Origin: Asterias amurensis
Taxonomy: Eukaryota; Echinodermata; Asteroidea; Forcipulatida; Asteriidae
Reading direction: 5' to 3'
Assembly (NCBI RefSeq): GCF_032118995.1
Contig: NC_092661.1
Span: forward strand, 18,859,185-18,923,184
DNA length: 64,000 bases
The position numbers were made by a program, and so were the translations under genes. This document shows positions 1 through 11,661 of the stretch, one piece after another. Below the pieces are notes generated by a model. The model had not been told where the DNA came from, did not search any database, and saw only the letters and a program-made list of their open reading frames with translations. Within the stretch, counting starts at the first letter, position 1. The number at the start of each line of letters is the position of its first letter.

Positions 1-102
1 CCTCCAGCCAGTCAAGTCAGCTTCTCTGAGATCATCAAGAAAGAAAATGAGCAGCAAGAATCACTTACTAAGACGCTCAAGAAACCATTCTCACTCATTC
101 AG
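1..102 (+). CDS. IBTK: IBTK-like penultimate coding exon (partial at window edge)
   Basis: The frame is open from base 1 and gives 34 codons ending SLIQ, followed directly by the donor AG|GTAAAA. The true 5' boundary is left of the window. Confidence 0.7.
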
Positions 103-1092
103 GTAAAACATTACACTCATTACTGCCATTTTGTTGCTTACTTTTTTTCATTTTGTTTGGCTTTTGGCAACTAAAACGGATGTATGACGTCGCAATTACA
201 GGCAGGTCAACTGCGATTGATTCCTGCCTTTAAGGAAAACATTGCAGAAGTAGGATCTTGTCTACTTTTGCTACTATTGGTCTTTTTCTGACTGCAACTG
301 ATGCCAATCATCTTAACTTCATTTGTACTCGGGTCCTAACAATCAGGGACTGATACGATTCAGAAGGTCAAGCTCAAGTGCTGCATCATCCTGAAGAGTC
401 AGTTTCCAACAATCTTTGATATGGAAAGGTTTGCGGTAACGCCAAAATGATTATCTCTAATGAGTTGGGGTGGTTCTGAAAAGAGCCGTTTATTTCAACT
501 CTCTGACCAGCAGTGTACATGCGCAGTGACGCACTCGCTTGAACGACTCATTTGGAAGTCTAGTCAACCATTGGTACCATTTATCAACACTTACATTGCC
601 TTCCACCTTTTCGCTATAATGTCACTGGCTCCCTTCCATCTTTACACATGTTAGCATGGAACAGGCTATCGGGACCACAGAAAAAACCAAGGTCATGAGG
701 CTGGTTCCAAATGGTCAACCACAGTAGTCAACCAATGGTTGACCAGCCTGAGTTTAGTTAAAATAGTTAGCCTTTAGTTAACCATGGTGCACACTCGAAC
801 TTGCTCTTTGTGTTGCTGCTTCAGGGTCAAACTTAGGGCAGCTTAAGGACCACATTTTGGTTTTGTTGCTCCAACCCACCCTGAAGTACTACTTCTGTTC
901 TTGTTTTAATGGCTTTAATAAATATTAATAGTACTTTATATTGCTTGGATATGATAGATTGAAGAGAAGGCTTTGGAAGAACTGCGTGCCTTTTACTGCA
1001 CCCAGGACAACATGGATGAGTTCATCACTGTAGAGAGAGCCTCTAAAGTCATTGCTACTCCCCTATGGAAGAAAGATCAAGACAATAGCTGA
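1..1092 (+). CDS. IBTK: IBTK-like gene, C-terminal end (last two coding exons, 5' part outside window)
   Basis: Two coding exons are visible: 1-102 and 958-1092, joined by an intron with GT at 103 and AG at 956-957 (phase 0). They encode the last 78 residues of a protein, starting PPASQVSFSEIIKKE and ending in WKKDQDNS before the TGA at 1090-1092. The segment SLIQIEEKALEELRAFY followed by EFITVERA and a final PLWKK block matches my recollection of the C-terminus of inhibitor of Bruton tyrosine kinase. That family is known as a large ankyrin/RCC1/BTB protein acting as a CUL3 ubiquitin-ligase adaptor. None of those domains lies in the window, so the call rests on the tail and on the neighbouring TPBG gene, its neighbour in human too. 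Confidence 0.72.
103..957 (+). other. Last intron of the IBTK-like gene
   Basis: 855-bp intron between the two IBTK-like coding exons. A dispersed repeat lies at about 424-512, and the 64-residue reading frame at 460-654 sits within and just after it, so that frame is not treated as a gene. Confidence 0.65.
424..512 (+). repeat. Dispersed repeat with the GAGTTGGGGTGGTTCT core
   Basis: The stretch from GTTTGCGGTAAC through GAGTTGGGGTGGTTCT recurs with small differences at about 24768-24824. Only these two copies were seen. Family unknown; it is probably a non-autonomous transposon. Confidence 0.5.
958..1092 (+). CDS. IBTK: IBTK-like terminal coding exon
   Basis: Acceptor ATGATAG|ATT at 957/958. 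The exon reads IEEKALEELRAFYCTQDNMD onward for 44 residues to TGA, in phase with the preceding exon. Confidence 0.7.
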   Translation: MEEKALEELRAFYCTQDNMDEFITVERASKVIATPLWKKDQDNS

Positions 1093-1124
1093 CAAGTTTA
1101 ATATACAACTATAGTATTGTTTTA

Positions 1125-1250
1125 GGGTGGACAGTCAATACGAGCTCGCCTTGGTAACGGAAGTTGACAAACTAGCTCTTAAGGCAAAGCTGAAGGAACT
1201 AGTTTGTCAACTTCCAATACTTTGGGAGCTCATATCAATGGTCAATTCTA
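1125..1250. repeat. Foldback (hairpin) element in the IBTK-like 3' UTR
   Basis: A perfect 17-bp inverted repeat, GGAAGTTGACAAACTAG at 1159-1175 against its complement at 1199-1215, leaves a 23-nt loop. The pairing extends outward imperfectly on both sides to roughly 1125 and 1250. It lies between the stop codon and the poly(A) signals, so the IBTK-like mRNA would carry a strong stem. It may be a small MITE. Confidence 0.6.
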
Positions 1251-1263
1251 AATAAACAATAAA
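1251..1263 (+). terminator. Candidate poly(A) signals of the IBTK-like gene
   Basis: AATAAA occurs at 1251-1256 and again at 1258-1263, about 160 bp after the stop codon. It is a plausible 3' end. The true cleavage site cannot be seen from sequence alone. Confidence 0.45.
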
Positions 1264-4200
1264 TTGGACATCCATTGTAGCTACAGAACTTGGCTCCTAT
1301 ACTGTAACTATTGATTTTGTGTTTAAACAAAGCCAGACATCAATTTTGTCCGTTTTTCTTTTTTCAAGAACAATGTATGTATGACATACAGGGTCGTTGC
1401 CAGGGTATATTCTTTAGGAGAGGTGTTGAAACCACTTTGGTGACTGACAATTACTTTCAGGGGGTTGTATTGATTGTATCATAAAATAAAAAACAAACTT
1501 GTTTTGTTAATATTACATTTGAAACTTGACTGTTTGCGCGTATTATTTGTTTACTTCTTTGCCAAGCTGCGATTTTAACTTTAAAATTTATACAGCACTT
1601 TTTGAATAACATTCCATGCATTGGGAGGGCTTCAGGGTCCATTAACCTAAAGGTGCTAAGCAAAGATTCTACAGAACAATTATGCTATTAATGATGTCTA
1701 ATACTTGCAGTTCAGTTTTTATGCTGTGATGACTGTTGTGAATACACCTGTTATCTATCTATCTATCTATGCTAAGCAGAACTATCTGATCTCTTGGCCA
1801 ATCAGCCAATGGATGTAAATGTATATTGGTTGAAATTGCTCCTTATTAGTTTATGCTAAGCACATAAAGTTGTTTACCACTTTACACTGGATGATGTCTT
1901 TCTCAAACAAGCTTTTTCAAACTGAACAATGTGCCCATTTAAGTTTTTTAAAGAACTTCTGAATGTTCTCTTTTTGTTACATTCATTTGACTGCCTGACT
2001 CTTATCTGAAGACCAGGCGTACGCCCTCGGACAATCTATTGTGTAGCATGTACAGACATAACCGGCATGAACATACCCTGCTAAGCTTCATTTCACCTTC
2101 ACAAGGGGGGATAAAGGGTACTGGAATTCATGCTTGAAATCTCCCTTTACCATGGAATGTTGTGTACTCCCTGATTCCAAACTTTTGTTGTACAAACAAG
2201 GATTGGGAGAGATCTATAGACTGCCACCTTTGTTTATCATTGTATTCGGGATATGGGAGGCATGTCATAGATTACCATGGCCAATCAGCCTTGGCTTACA
2301 GCAAAGTTTTGGGCTACTCATAGTTAGACATGGCAGTATTTCTATTTTTTTAAAAATGGCAAAAATCTGGGGCATTTTATGAAGATGTCAGGGTTTGTTT
2401 TTACAACAATATTCTTGACCTTGGAAAGTCTGAAAAGTAAAATATTACCGACATGAAGTGGTTAAAGAATAATGCTTTTGGGTCTTACTCGGGTTACTAA
2501 TATTTTTATAAAATGTTTATGAATCAAAATTAGTGCCTTGCACAAAATAAGCCTTCAAAAATTTGTGTGGGGTCATCCAACACAAATTTTCCTGTGGGGA
2601 GACAGACTGTTGAGTTGTCTATTTTGACCAGTCTACTTAGGGTGTTTTATTGTGTATAAGATTATTTTTAGACTAACTAATTTAAACTAACAGTTATGAC
2701 ACATCTCTGAAAGAGAAGAGAAGACAATAAGAACTTTGTGAAATGAATGGATCTCTGCTCTATTTAGGTTTTTTTCTTCAGTTGCTTAAATCTTTACAAT
2801 GAACTTAATATATGTCTTAAATTGTATACAAAAAAATTGTTTCTGTAAAAAAAAAAAAATTCTGAAAATTATATAAAAAAAAATTGTTTCTGTAAATTAT
2901 ATACAAAAGGTTATCAACCATTTTGAGATGTGTTTACTATCCTATAACATTTAAATTTTGATGAATCAAGTTTATAATGAATTGAATTGAATCTTTATAG
3001 TCATATCCCCTGCTGAAATTTCAGTACTTGTCATGATTGAATATGGCACCCGACTGATTTTCCTTTTAATTCAGTACTGTGAGATATTCTGTCAGCTTTT
3101 TCTCTTGCACTTTGGAACTCCAAACTTATATCCAGCTTTCCATCATTTTGCAATCTATTGCAGTTAAGAAATCCTAGCCCTCAACTTTCCCTGATTCTGC
3201 AGGTATTTTACCCTTTTAAAATGTGTTTTCAACAAGAAAAACAAAAAAAAGACATAAAAACCCCACAAGAGATTACTTTTGTGAATGTTATGTAGCAATG
3301 ACCTCAGTTTTCTTAAGGGGGGGGGGGCACAATTATTTAAAAGTGTGATTGTCGAATGTGGATTTATTTATTGGCAAAATTTCCTGACTAGTTTTGTTTT
3401 GAATGACAATAGGACTGGATTGTTTAACTGGTTTATTTTTATTCTGGATTATGTTTAAATCTGAAAATGTTACAAAAATATTTGTACTTGCCTTTAGGTT
3501 AATTATAAATAACTGTTGATTTGATTAATAAAACTTCAAAACCAAAAGTGTATTTACTAGGAATTGCTGATGCCAAAAGTGTATGAATAATAAATGAAAG
3601 ACTTAATTAAATTTCGCAAATAGATTTGATTAACTTTTAAACGGTGTCTAGTTGGTGCTATTAGAAGTGGTTAATATTTTAGGCACTCATACCTTGTGCA
3701 AACTTTCATGAATACTTAGTATGAATTATTAATTGTTTATAAAATAATGATCACACCATAATAACGTCGCTTTCCCTTAGAAGAAAAAAAACAACTCTTG
3801 TCAAGGTTTTTTTTGTTTTTACTATTTATAGGGGGGGGGGCTCCTGTAATTTCCAATTTTCACATTTACATTTTCTGAATTGTAGAATAGCCAGTGGGTG
3901 GCAAGTTTGGCCCTGGTCTGACTCATGGAAAGGCACTTTTAACAAGATATAAATAAGCTGAATGGAAGTTTAGTTTTCAAGGGTTTTCCTTTGTTACCTT
4001 TTTTTTTGGGGGGGGGGAGTTACAATAGTGTCTTGGCAAAAAAAAATCCCACTTGTGCAGTACGTATGGAATTAAACCCCAATGTCGGTCTCTTTGACAG
4101 GTTTTGGATGCAACCATAACTTTTAAGGGGTGCAATATATTTCCCAGATTTTCATTTACGAGACGGGTACATAAAAAAGCTCAAATTCCAATAATTCTAA

Positions 4201-4824
4201 ATGTGTGGATATTAAAGTTGCTATTATTCCACGTGTTGTTGCTTAAGTTGCTAGTAATTGATTTGGAAATAATTTAGGAACTAAATGAGAAAACGATCTC
4301 CCTATTTGTACAATCGACTGTTCTGCGGTTTGACACTTCGGGCTTTTGAAGAAAGCGCACACAAACAATACACTTGTCGTTTGAGGTAGTCTGTGCACAC
4401 GGGTACACACACACGACGAACGAGCAGCAGTGAGTCAAGTCAACACACAACAAATGCACGTTCGATCTCAAATGAACAGAACATTTCTCGCCTTGTGAAT
4501 CATTCTCAGTCAATTCATCTTGAGGTTTCCCCGTTCTGTATTACTGGATTAAAGGTTTGTACATTTTCTAAGTTCCAATTTACACTCAGAATCATGTTGT
4601 CATTGACACAGTCTTAATCTAGTCTTTACTGGTATCTTTTGGTATTAACCGCCACCACAAAAGTTGTCTGCCAATGCCAAGTTCTTTTTTAGTATTGTCA
4701 GTTGTAGAACTAGAATGCTGCACAAGTGTAAGTGTGTGTCGTGTTTTTCCGACAGTGGAAGCTACAAGCAATTATTCTTTGCAATGTTCTTGAAGTTCTG
4801 CTTCAATGACAAGTCTGTCCAATT
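1264..4824. other. Intergenic DNA, no gene recognised
   Basis: AT-rich sequence with simple repeats: a TATC run near 1757-1775, A runs near 2850, and G runs near 3319, 3831 and 4009. A slightly richer patch at about 4280-4555 contains several CpG and CA steps and ends in AAAG|GTTTGT, which could be a first-exon donor. Nothing ties it to a gene. Open frames here (1457-1663, 2134-2382, 4274-4617) show no recognisable domain. Confidence 0.5.
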
Positions 4825-5429
4825 TTAAAGCCATTGGACACTTTCGGTACAGAAAAACAAGTTAAAAGTTCTCAGATTTACAAATAACTTACAGGGTTTA
4901 CAGGAAGGTAGCCTAATGGTGAAAGACTTCTCTTGAAATATTATTCCATGAAATGCTTTACTTTTTGAGAAAAACCAATACCAATTCTCGATAAAAACAT
5001 TGGGTGTAGAAGGAACTTCTTTTCACAGCGAATAATTAATGATTGGAACAGCGAATAATTAATGATTGGAACAGTCTCCCACACAAAGTAGTAAATGCCA
5101 AAACAGTGTCAACATTCAAGAAAGAGCTCGATGCCTATTGGAAGGAATCAATGATAGGATATGGGGTCACAAAGGCATAAGCCTAAACAATTTCTCCCAT
5201 CAATCGTAAGTAAGTAAGTAAAATTACGGATTTATTTTAAACAAATGTCATGACACGGCGAAACGTGCGGAAACAAGGGTGGGTTTTCCTGTTTTTTTCT
5301 CCCCAACTCCGATGACCGATTGAGCCTAAATTTTCACAGGTTTGTTATTTTATATTATAATAGAAGTTGTGATACACGAAGTGTGGGCCTTGGACAATAC
5401 TGTTTACCGAAAGTGTCCAATGGCTTTAA
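4825..5429 (+). mobile_element. MITE family B, copy 1 (interrupted by a LINE fragment)
   Basis: The left end TTAAAGCCATTGGACACTTT and the right end, its near complement (GTGTCCAATGGCTTTAA), form terminal inverted repeats. Without the 231-bp insertion at 4991-5221 the element is about 374 bp, the same as copy 2. There is no coding capacity. The TTAA at each end fits a piggyBac-type target, but that assignment is inference. Confidence 0.75.
4991..5221 (+). mobile_element. 5'-truncated CR1-like LINE fragment inserted in MITE B
   Basis: The short frame reads CRRNFFSQRIINDWN, then SLPHKVVNAKTVSTF and KKELDAYW, ending at TAA. This is the usual C-terminal tail after the reverse transcriptase of CR1/L2-type LINEs. 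It ends in a (GTAA)n tail at about 5205-5222, typical of 3'-end retrotransposition. A 23-bp tandem duplication (GCGAATAATTAATGATTGGAACA twice in the original register, near 5038-5083) breaks the frame. Only the 3' end is present. Confidence 0.7.
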
Positions 5430-5801
5430 AGCCATTGGACCCTTTCGGTACAGAAAAAAAAAAAAAAAAGTTCGCAGATTTACAAATAATTTACAGGGTT
5501 TACAGAAGGTATTGGTGAAAGACTTCTTTTGAAATGTTAGTCCATGAAATGCTTTACTTTTTGAGAAAACGGTGAAACAATATAAATTCTCGTTAACGAG
5601 AATTACGGATTTGTTATAAACACATGTCATGACACGGCGAAACGCGCGAAAACAGGAGTGGGTTTTCCCGTTATTTTCTCCCAGCTCCGATTGCCGATTG
5701 AGCCTAAATTTCCACAGGATTGTTATTTTATATATAAGTTGTGATACACGAAGTGTGGGACTTGGACAATACTGTTTACCGAAAGTGTATAATGGCTTTA
5801 A
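5426..5801 (+). mobile_element. MITE family B, copy 2
   Basis: 376-bp element with the same terminal inverted repeats as copy 1, in the same orientation and directly adjacent. The two share one TTAA at 5426-5429. It contains a run of about 18 A near 5454. The open frames 5320-5532 (+) and 5355-5630 (-) fall inside this element and are not genes. Confidence 0.75.
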
Positions 5802-5984
5802 AGTTTAATTGTTTACAATAAAAAAATTATAAATTATATTTAAAGTTTAGTAAATACTATTTATTATAGTGACTGTAAATGTCACCAGGTCAGTGTCATG
5901 TAAATTAAAAGGAAATAGGTCAACTCGTCAAAGTCGTACCCAAAATATTGTACCCAAAGTCAACTCGTACCCAGGTCGGATAAC

Positions 5985-6101
5985 TTTCCGTATCATGCCA
6001 CGACTTTTTCACTCATTTTTACAAAAAGGGATCTCATTTTAGATAAATTAAATACTGTATTATTTCATTTTGAATGAAAAAGTCGTGGCGTGATACGGAA
6101 A
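5985..6101. mobile_element. Short foldback MITE, family C, copy 1
   Basis: 117 bp with ends TTTCCGTATCA and TGATACGGAAA. The inverted repeats run about 33 bp inward (CACGACTTTTTCACTCATTT against its complement). A diverged copy lies at 40787-40904 with the same interior (TTTTTACAAAAAGGGATATC-like). Confidence 0.7.
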
Positions 6102-6419
6102 CCTTTCCTTCGGGTCAACTCGTAACCCAAATCAACTTGTACCCAAGTCACCGTCTAACGTACATGTACATGTACATTGTATGCCGAAACAGAGAATTTC
6201 TGTGTAGCGTGATTTTATAAAAGATAAGAAATGATGTTCTACTCACTTTCAGTAATATCCCTTCTCACAATTTCGTTTTTTAATAGTGTTTGATGTTCAA
6301 TATTTTCTTCAAATATTGTTCCCATTACTTTTTTCCAAACCTAAATGTAATACAAATTTGTGTAAGTGCTGATAATTTTTTTCCGAAAGAATAAACAATT
6401 TTTTTTTATTAAAACACGT

Positions 6420-6820
6420 TTCCCCTCGAAAAAGTGAATCATCCCTTCAAAAAAATGTCACCACCAAAACAAAGCATTTGTTGAGTCATTCCCTTAGTCT
6501 TGTTTGTTCCCTGCAACAAGAAGAAGAGAACAACATCATTGCAACAATGACTGGATAAATGACCAATTTAAAATATAAAAAATATGTATACAAGTTGACT
6601 TGGGTAAAACAGGGTTTTTTTTTTTCAACAGAAAACCCCCAAAGTGATCTGAACACATTTCCCCTCGCTCCCTCAGAATAAATTTAGTTAAAAAAAAATC
6701 CCCCCCCCAAAAAAAACCCAAAGACATTTGTTGCGTCATTTGCTTACATGTAGTCTTAGTATTGTTCGTTACCTGCAACATTAAGAGAACAACATCATTT
6801 CAGCAATGAATTGATAAATG
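6420..6820 (+). repeat. Diverged tandem duplication, two units of about 150 bp
   Basis: The block from TCCCCTCG through GAACAACATCATT and GATAAATGA occurs at about 6420-6560 and again at about 6660-6820. The copies differ by many substitutions and small indels. No coding potential. Confidence 0.5.
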
Positions 6821-6871
6821 AATGTTAATTTATATTTAATCAAATGAACAACATTATTTGAACAAATAATT

Positions 6872-7010
6872 GGTACGAGTTAGCTTGGGTAAAAACTGAT
6901 TTGGGTATGAGTTGACTTGGGTACGAGTTGACTTGGGTACGAGTTGACTTGGGTACGAGTTGACTTGGGTACGAGTTGACGTGGGTAGAGATGAGTTGGG
7001 TAAAGATAAC
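6872..7010 (+). repeat. 16-bp minisatellite (GTTGACTTGGGTACGA)n
   Basis: Four to five near-perfect 16-bp units lie between about 6897 and 6985, with degenerate units on both sides. The complementary motif (CAACTCGTACCCAAGT-like) is scattered at about 5925-6150, so the two regions face each other as inverted repeats around MITE C and the duplication. The frames 6854-7048 and 6880-7095 (-) are products of this repeat. Confidence 0.8.
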
Positions 7011-7163
7011 CCGAATTCATGTATTTTGTATGGTATTTTGATGAACAATCATTCAATGGCAGACTTTTGATTTGAGATGATAGCGAGCGTCTCATTGCTC
7101 ACTGGACACTGGTCCTTTTCACTAGTCGCCCAGGCCTATTCATCACAGTTTTCAAATTATTAT

Positions 7164-7287
7164 GGCCCAGTTCATACTTCGATGTGAATCTTGATGTCTC
7201 AAACAGATCTGAAGAGAAAACAGCAAAAACAGAGCTGTAAAGTCAAATTTGCTTTGCCCAAATGTTCGCAGGAAGTACGAACTGGGT
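7164..7287. mobile_element. Short foldback MITE with CCCAGTTCATACTTC ends
   Basis: GGCCCAGTTCATACTTC at the left pairs with GAAGTACGAACTGGG at the right, giving a ~124-bp element. A poly(T) run follows. Single copy in this window. Confidence 0.55.
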
Positions 7288-9212
7288 TTTTTTTTTTTTT
7301 TACGGATTCCAATTATTGAGTTAGTGTTCAACTGTTTGTCATTGCAAATGACTGAATGAGTAACACAACTAAAATGGCGGCGTGGCAGACCTGGATCGAA
7401 ATGTGTTTCACCAGGCCAGAATATGGTAACAATTAAGTGTATAATCAACACGCATCAGGTTTATTTGGCATGTCTTATCATGGAGGAAGGAAAGTGACCT
7501 GTAAATTCTTATTTAACGAGAGCTATAGTGTTTTATCAGAAAACAAGTACCGGGTAAGCAATCATAAATAACTAAGTGTGATAAAATGTTTTTGTCAAAT
7601 CGACTGTCTTCACTTCCAGAAAAACATGGAGTTTACTTTGAAAATCTTCTTTTATTTCTAATTTGACGAATTATAATTAATCTAATTTTATTTACTTACA
7701 AGTTAAGCAGAGGTGTACTAACATTTTTCCATATTTGAATTTTATGTCTAACAAATCGTGGTCGCTCAAATGAAAAATATTCACGCTACATTTTTATACA
7801 GTGATGAAAACATCCAATCAGTATCAGCCGTACTGCATGTTATAAAACACACTGCTGTACATTAGAAAATGTGCAGCTATGCATGTCATCACGATTCCTA
7901 ACATCAACAGACATTCCAGGAGCAATGGCTTTTTTTGTCTCCAACTGTGATCCTTCAAGACAGATTAACTGCCTTCGCTGCCCATGGCACATGAGCTTGA
8001 ATTCAATTTAGATTAACCTTTGGTGGTCAGAATAACAGTTATGTGCTTGAGGGAAGCTGATCCCTTCTGATGATGTATCTCATTTTGAAGTATTCAATGT
8101 GTGTACTGCCAGAGTGTCTGACTGGTAATTAATCATTTCCACATACAGTTCTCTTGTCAACAAGCCAGCCTGCAATAAGAAATAATAATGGAATTATATA
8201 TCATGGGAAATGTGTAAAAGTGTGCCATAAAATACCCATAATTTAATTTGCCATACTCATGCTCTGCTTGTAGTGAAATATCAAGATTGGCTATTTATGT
8301 TACAAAAATTGTATCAAAGTTAAAGAGAGAAGGAAAAAAGAATGTTGCATCATTGTCAGTCAGAAGTTTGAAGATATTTTAAATCATCACACAGCTATGG
8401 TTAAAGAGAATGATGCATGCTACTGATCAGTTTGAAGATTATGAAATAAAAACAAATTAAAAGGCTGATGGGCGGAACACCTATGTAATAAAATCAAGAG
8501 GTGTTTGTGCTCATATTGCTCATAATTGCTTAAACACCTACAAATTAAGGTTAAGGTTTAGTTTTAGTTTTATTAGACTTTACACTGGCATAAAAGTATA
8601 ATATATACAAATTGATACATAAAGAAACAAAGAAGCAAGATCGCTAAAAAATACCAAGCCAGTGACAAGGAGGAACAGGTGACCAGCACCTCTATAATGT
8701 ATTTTTCTTTGGCCGGCTGCGATGGTTTGTATTGAAACTGTCTTGCTCAGAGTACTTGTTGCTATGCTCTGCTTGTTGTACACTCGGTGGAAAACGGTAG
8801 TTTCTGATTAAATGTAGGCTGTTGCATTGCACTCTTCATAGCCAGGATATTGAGCTGGAAGATTAATTAAGGAATGTTAAATCGCACAGCTAAGGTTGAT
8901 GCCCTAGAACACGTACACTAACTTGGCTGTGATAGATTGTATTCAAAACATATTATTCTAAATTCTTTAGTGGTTTCAATTTTGTGCTTCAAGGATAAGG
9001 ATGTAATTTACTTAAAGGCAAGGTATACCTTTTATTTTTTAACCTGTTTGATTGTTTGAATCCTTGTAAAAAAAAATTTTAAAATACACATTTAACTTTT
9101 TTCAAAAGGTTTCATTTTGAAAGGTGGTTGCATTTTTCAGATCCCCAAAAAATGGAGCAGGTTTTAACATTTAAAAATGTCCATGCAGGAAGAATAAACC
9201 GTAATTAAAATA
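7288..9212. other. Intergenic DNA, no gene recognised
   Basis: Mostly featureless AT-rich DNA. At 7372-7384 AAAATGGCGGCG resembles a YY1-type initiator and opens a 20-codon frame. Around 8545-8780 a stretch with a repetitive GGTTTAGTTTTAGTTTTATT edge could be the 3' end of a minus-strand retroelement. The small frame 8580-8783 (-) falls in it. Confidence 0.4.
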
Positions 9213-9566
9213 CACAATAATAATAACAAATTCTTATATAGCGCATTTCACAATAAACTGTATCAATGCGCTTTACATTAGTCCCCTGGTCATTGGGCCA
9301 ATAAACATCCCTTTAATCTTTCTCAGCTCCCATTATAGGGAGTATACAGCCCCGAGCTGCCGTGGCGCTCCAAAAGCTTTTCATTCACAATATCAACCTC
9401 TACCCTCGCAGGTACCCATTTATACCCCTGGGTGAAGAGAAGCAATTATAGTAAAGCATCTTGCTCAAGGACACAAGTGTCACGACTGGGATTCGAACCC
9501 ACACTCCGGTGACTTAGCATCAGAACTTGAAGTCGATGCTCTTAACCACTCGGACGCGACACTCTA
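9213..9566 (-). mobile_element. tRNA-derived SINE (Leu-like head), about 350 bp
   Basis: On the minus strand the head begins near 9566 with GTCGCGTCCGAGTGGTTAAG (A box), has ACTTCAAGTTCTG in the anticodon-arm position as in tRNA-Leu, and GGTTCGAATCCC (B box). A long unrelated body follows, then a 3' end GCGCTATATAAGAA with an ATT-repeat tail near 9215-9230. This is SINE architecture; it looks nearly full length. A fragment of the same 3' end occurs at 17683-17745. Confidence 0.8.
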
Positions 9567-11660
9567 CAGATATCTGCTAAACGTTCATCTCAGATTGAAA
9601 TATCCCTTTCTCTAATCCACATTCCGAAAAAGAGAAACAATTTCTCAAAATCTTATTTGATGTAATACATCATAACACTACAGTGCTTCTTACCAGTTAA
9701 GTTTTTATGGTAATTAATTGTTGGATTAATGAGAAAATGAGCAAAGCTATCCCTTTAAGTCGCATCCTTGCAAATCAAAATGGAACAACCTGTGTTCATA
9801 TTTCTTTCAAAGCCACAAGCTGTGCGCCAGCCTTCTCATAATTAAGATATTACCTCAAGCTCAAATAATGATTGAATTAACATTTTGTGGTCAAGATATG
9901 AAAACTTCTTTAAAAATGTGTTGAGATCACCATGTGTATATGTATGCCAGATTAATAGAATGTGACATGTAATATGTACACTATAAAGCAAAACTTAAAA
10001 GCATATGTTCAATTACTAGTTTAGTAGCTACAACAGACTAGCCATCAGAAATGTAATATTTGGCACAAATTCAACGTGATGTACAAGGAATGATAATAAA
10101 TGATAATGTCCAGCAATTCTAGCAAAGTATTTCAACTGACAGTGACAGTGTTCTGTGCACGCTGATTACTAATTTTGAGTAGCAAATGATGAAATTTTAG
10201 TCACAACTGAAACATTTTGTTGCAATTGTACCTGGTTGCAACTGTTGCAACTGTACCTACATGTACTTGTCAGTATTTGCAGACAACAAATGTTTGTCAT
10301 GCATACATATTTGCTGCAACCATAGAGCAAGGATGCTGCGACGACAGCACTAGAACTTGTCTTTATACTCCACACAACAATGTACAACATGCACCCTTAT
10401 GGGCTGTTAATGACTTTGCAGTAACACCTGCTAATGCGGCTTGTTCAACAACATGTTCATACACTGGCCAATATTTGATCATTTCATAATTATCGATTGT
10501 GTATTTGCTGTCTGTGTGATCGTGACGCAACTGGCCGGCTGCCTGTGAAGTGCAGTGTATAGCTTCTGAACCTCACCAAGGGGTAATTGAGTTTGTTCCG
10601 GCAGTAGTGAACAGGTTAGCATGCACTGGTGGGTACATTATACAAGGGCCAATAAGCTACATTGCATGCATTGGTTAAAATACACTCCTTGCTTAATATT
10701 AAAAAACAAAAAAAGTTCAGGGAACAATGACCAGCTCTATTTCAGCAATGAAAATTATTTATGAAATAATAGATTATTTTAAATATTGTAGCCAATGGTA
10801 GGTAAAGGGTAGAAAAGTGCTTAAATGTGAAACTATGTTGACAAAATTTAAAGATATTCTATCAAGGTTGATGATGCCAGTAGAAAAACACATTAGTTTC
10901 TGAGACAGGTTTCTTCCTGATATCGTCATAAAAATGTCGTCTTAAAATGATTGGTTAACGTGATGAAGTTTGGACATGTTTGTTTATCCCAGTAACTTTT
11001 TTTTCACAAATTCCTTCTTTCTTTTTAAAGTTGTTTTTTTAAAGAAATATATGATCCTGTTGTACACTGTGTTGCATTATCAATAAATACACCCCAGTTA
11101 TTTCCAAACATTTACAATTAATGGATTAAAAACTATGCATTGCCTATTCAAAATGAAACTGACAAGTACAGCTTGAGCCTGGATAAGTACATTTTGTACA
11201 CATTTTCCAATGACTCATATACAGTAAACTATTTTACCATTATAGCAAAGAGACATTGTACACTATAACAAGCCTGATTACCTTTGTTCAATATAAGGCT
11301 TATTACATTGTGCTTGCTTCCCTTAAAGCAATCGCCTCAATGCCCTTGGTCATTGCCTTTGTGCCCTTTAAATTACATTTCTCTCAGCGAGATGCCCTTT
11401 ACAGTGGAGTAATTACCTTGTCCTTACAAGAACAGAGTTGGGTTTGATTTGACAGGACACAGTGTTTGGTAGTTGAAAGTGTTTGTGTCCTAAAGCAAGT
11501 CTTTATAGTCAAGAAAAGTTAGTCAGTTCAGCTCCAAAACTTTTGTGTTCAAAATTCCTTTGAAAAAAAATTGGCACAAGAACCAGTTTATACATTTCTT
11601 TTTTTTACAATTATGCGGTAAATGAAAAAAACAAAATTTAATGTTTAAGAATCAAATTGC
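9567..11660. other. Intergenic DNA, no gene recognised
   Basis: No domain, exon pair or clear element seen. A local run of GTTGCAACTGTTGCAACTG-like sequence near 10216-10256 gives the small frames at 10169-10489. A block near 11305-11410 repeats GCCCTT-containing phrases and may be an old dispersed repeat. Confidence 0.4.
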
Positions 11661-11661
11661 A

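Noticed and set aside
6854-7095. Repeat-rich proteins with STRTQVNSYP-type repeats
   Set aside because: They are direct translations of the 16-bp minisatellite in two frames.
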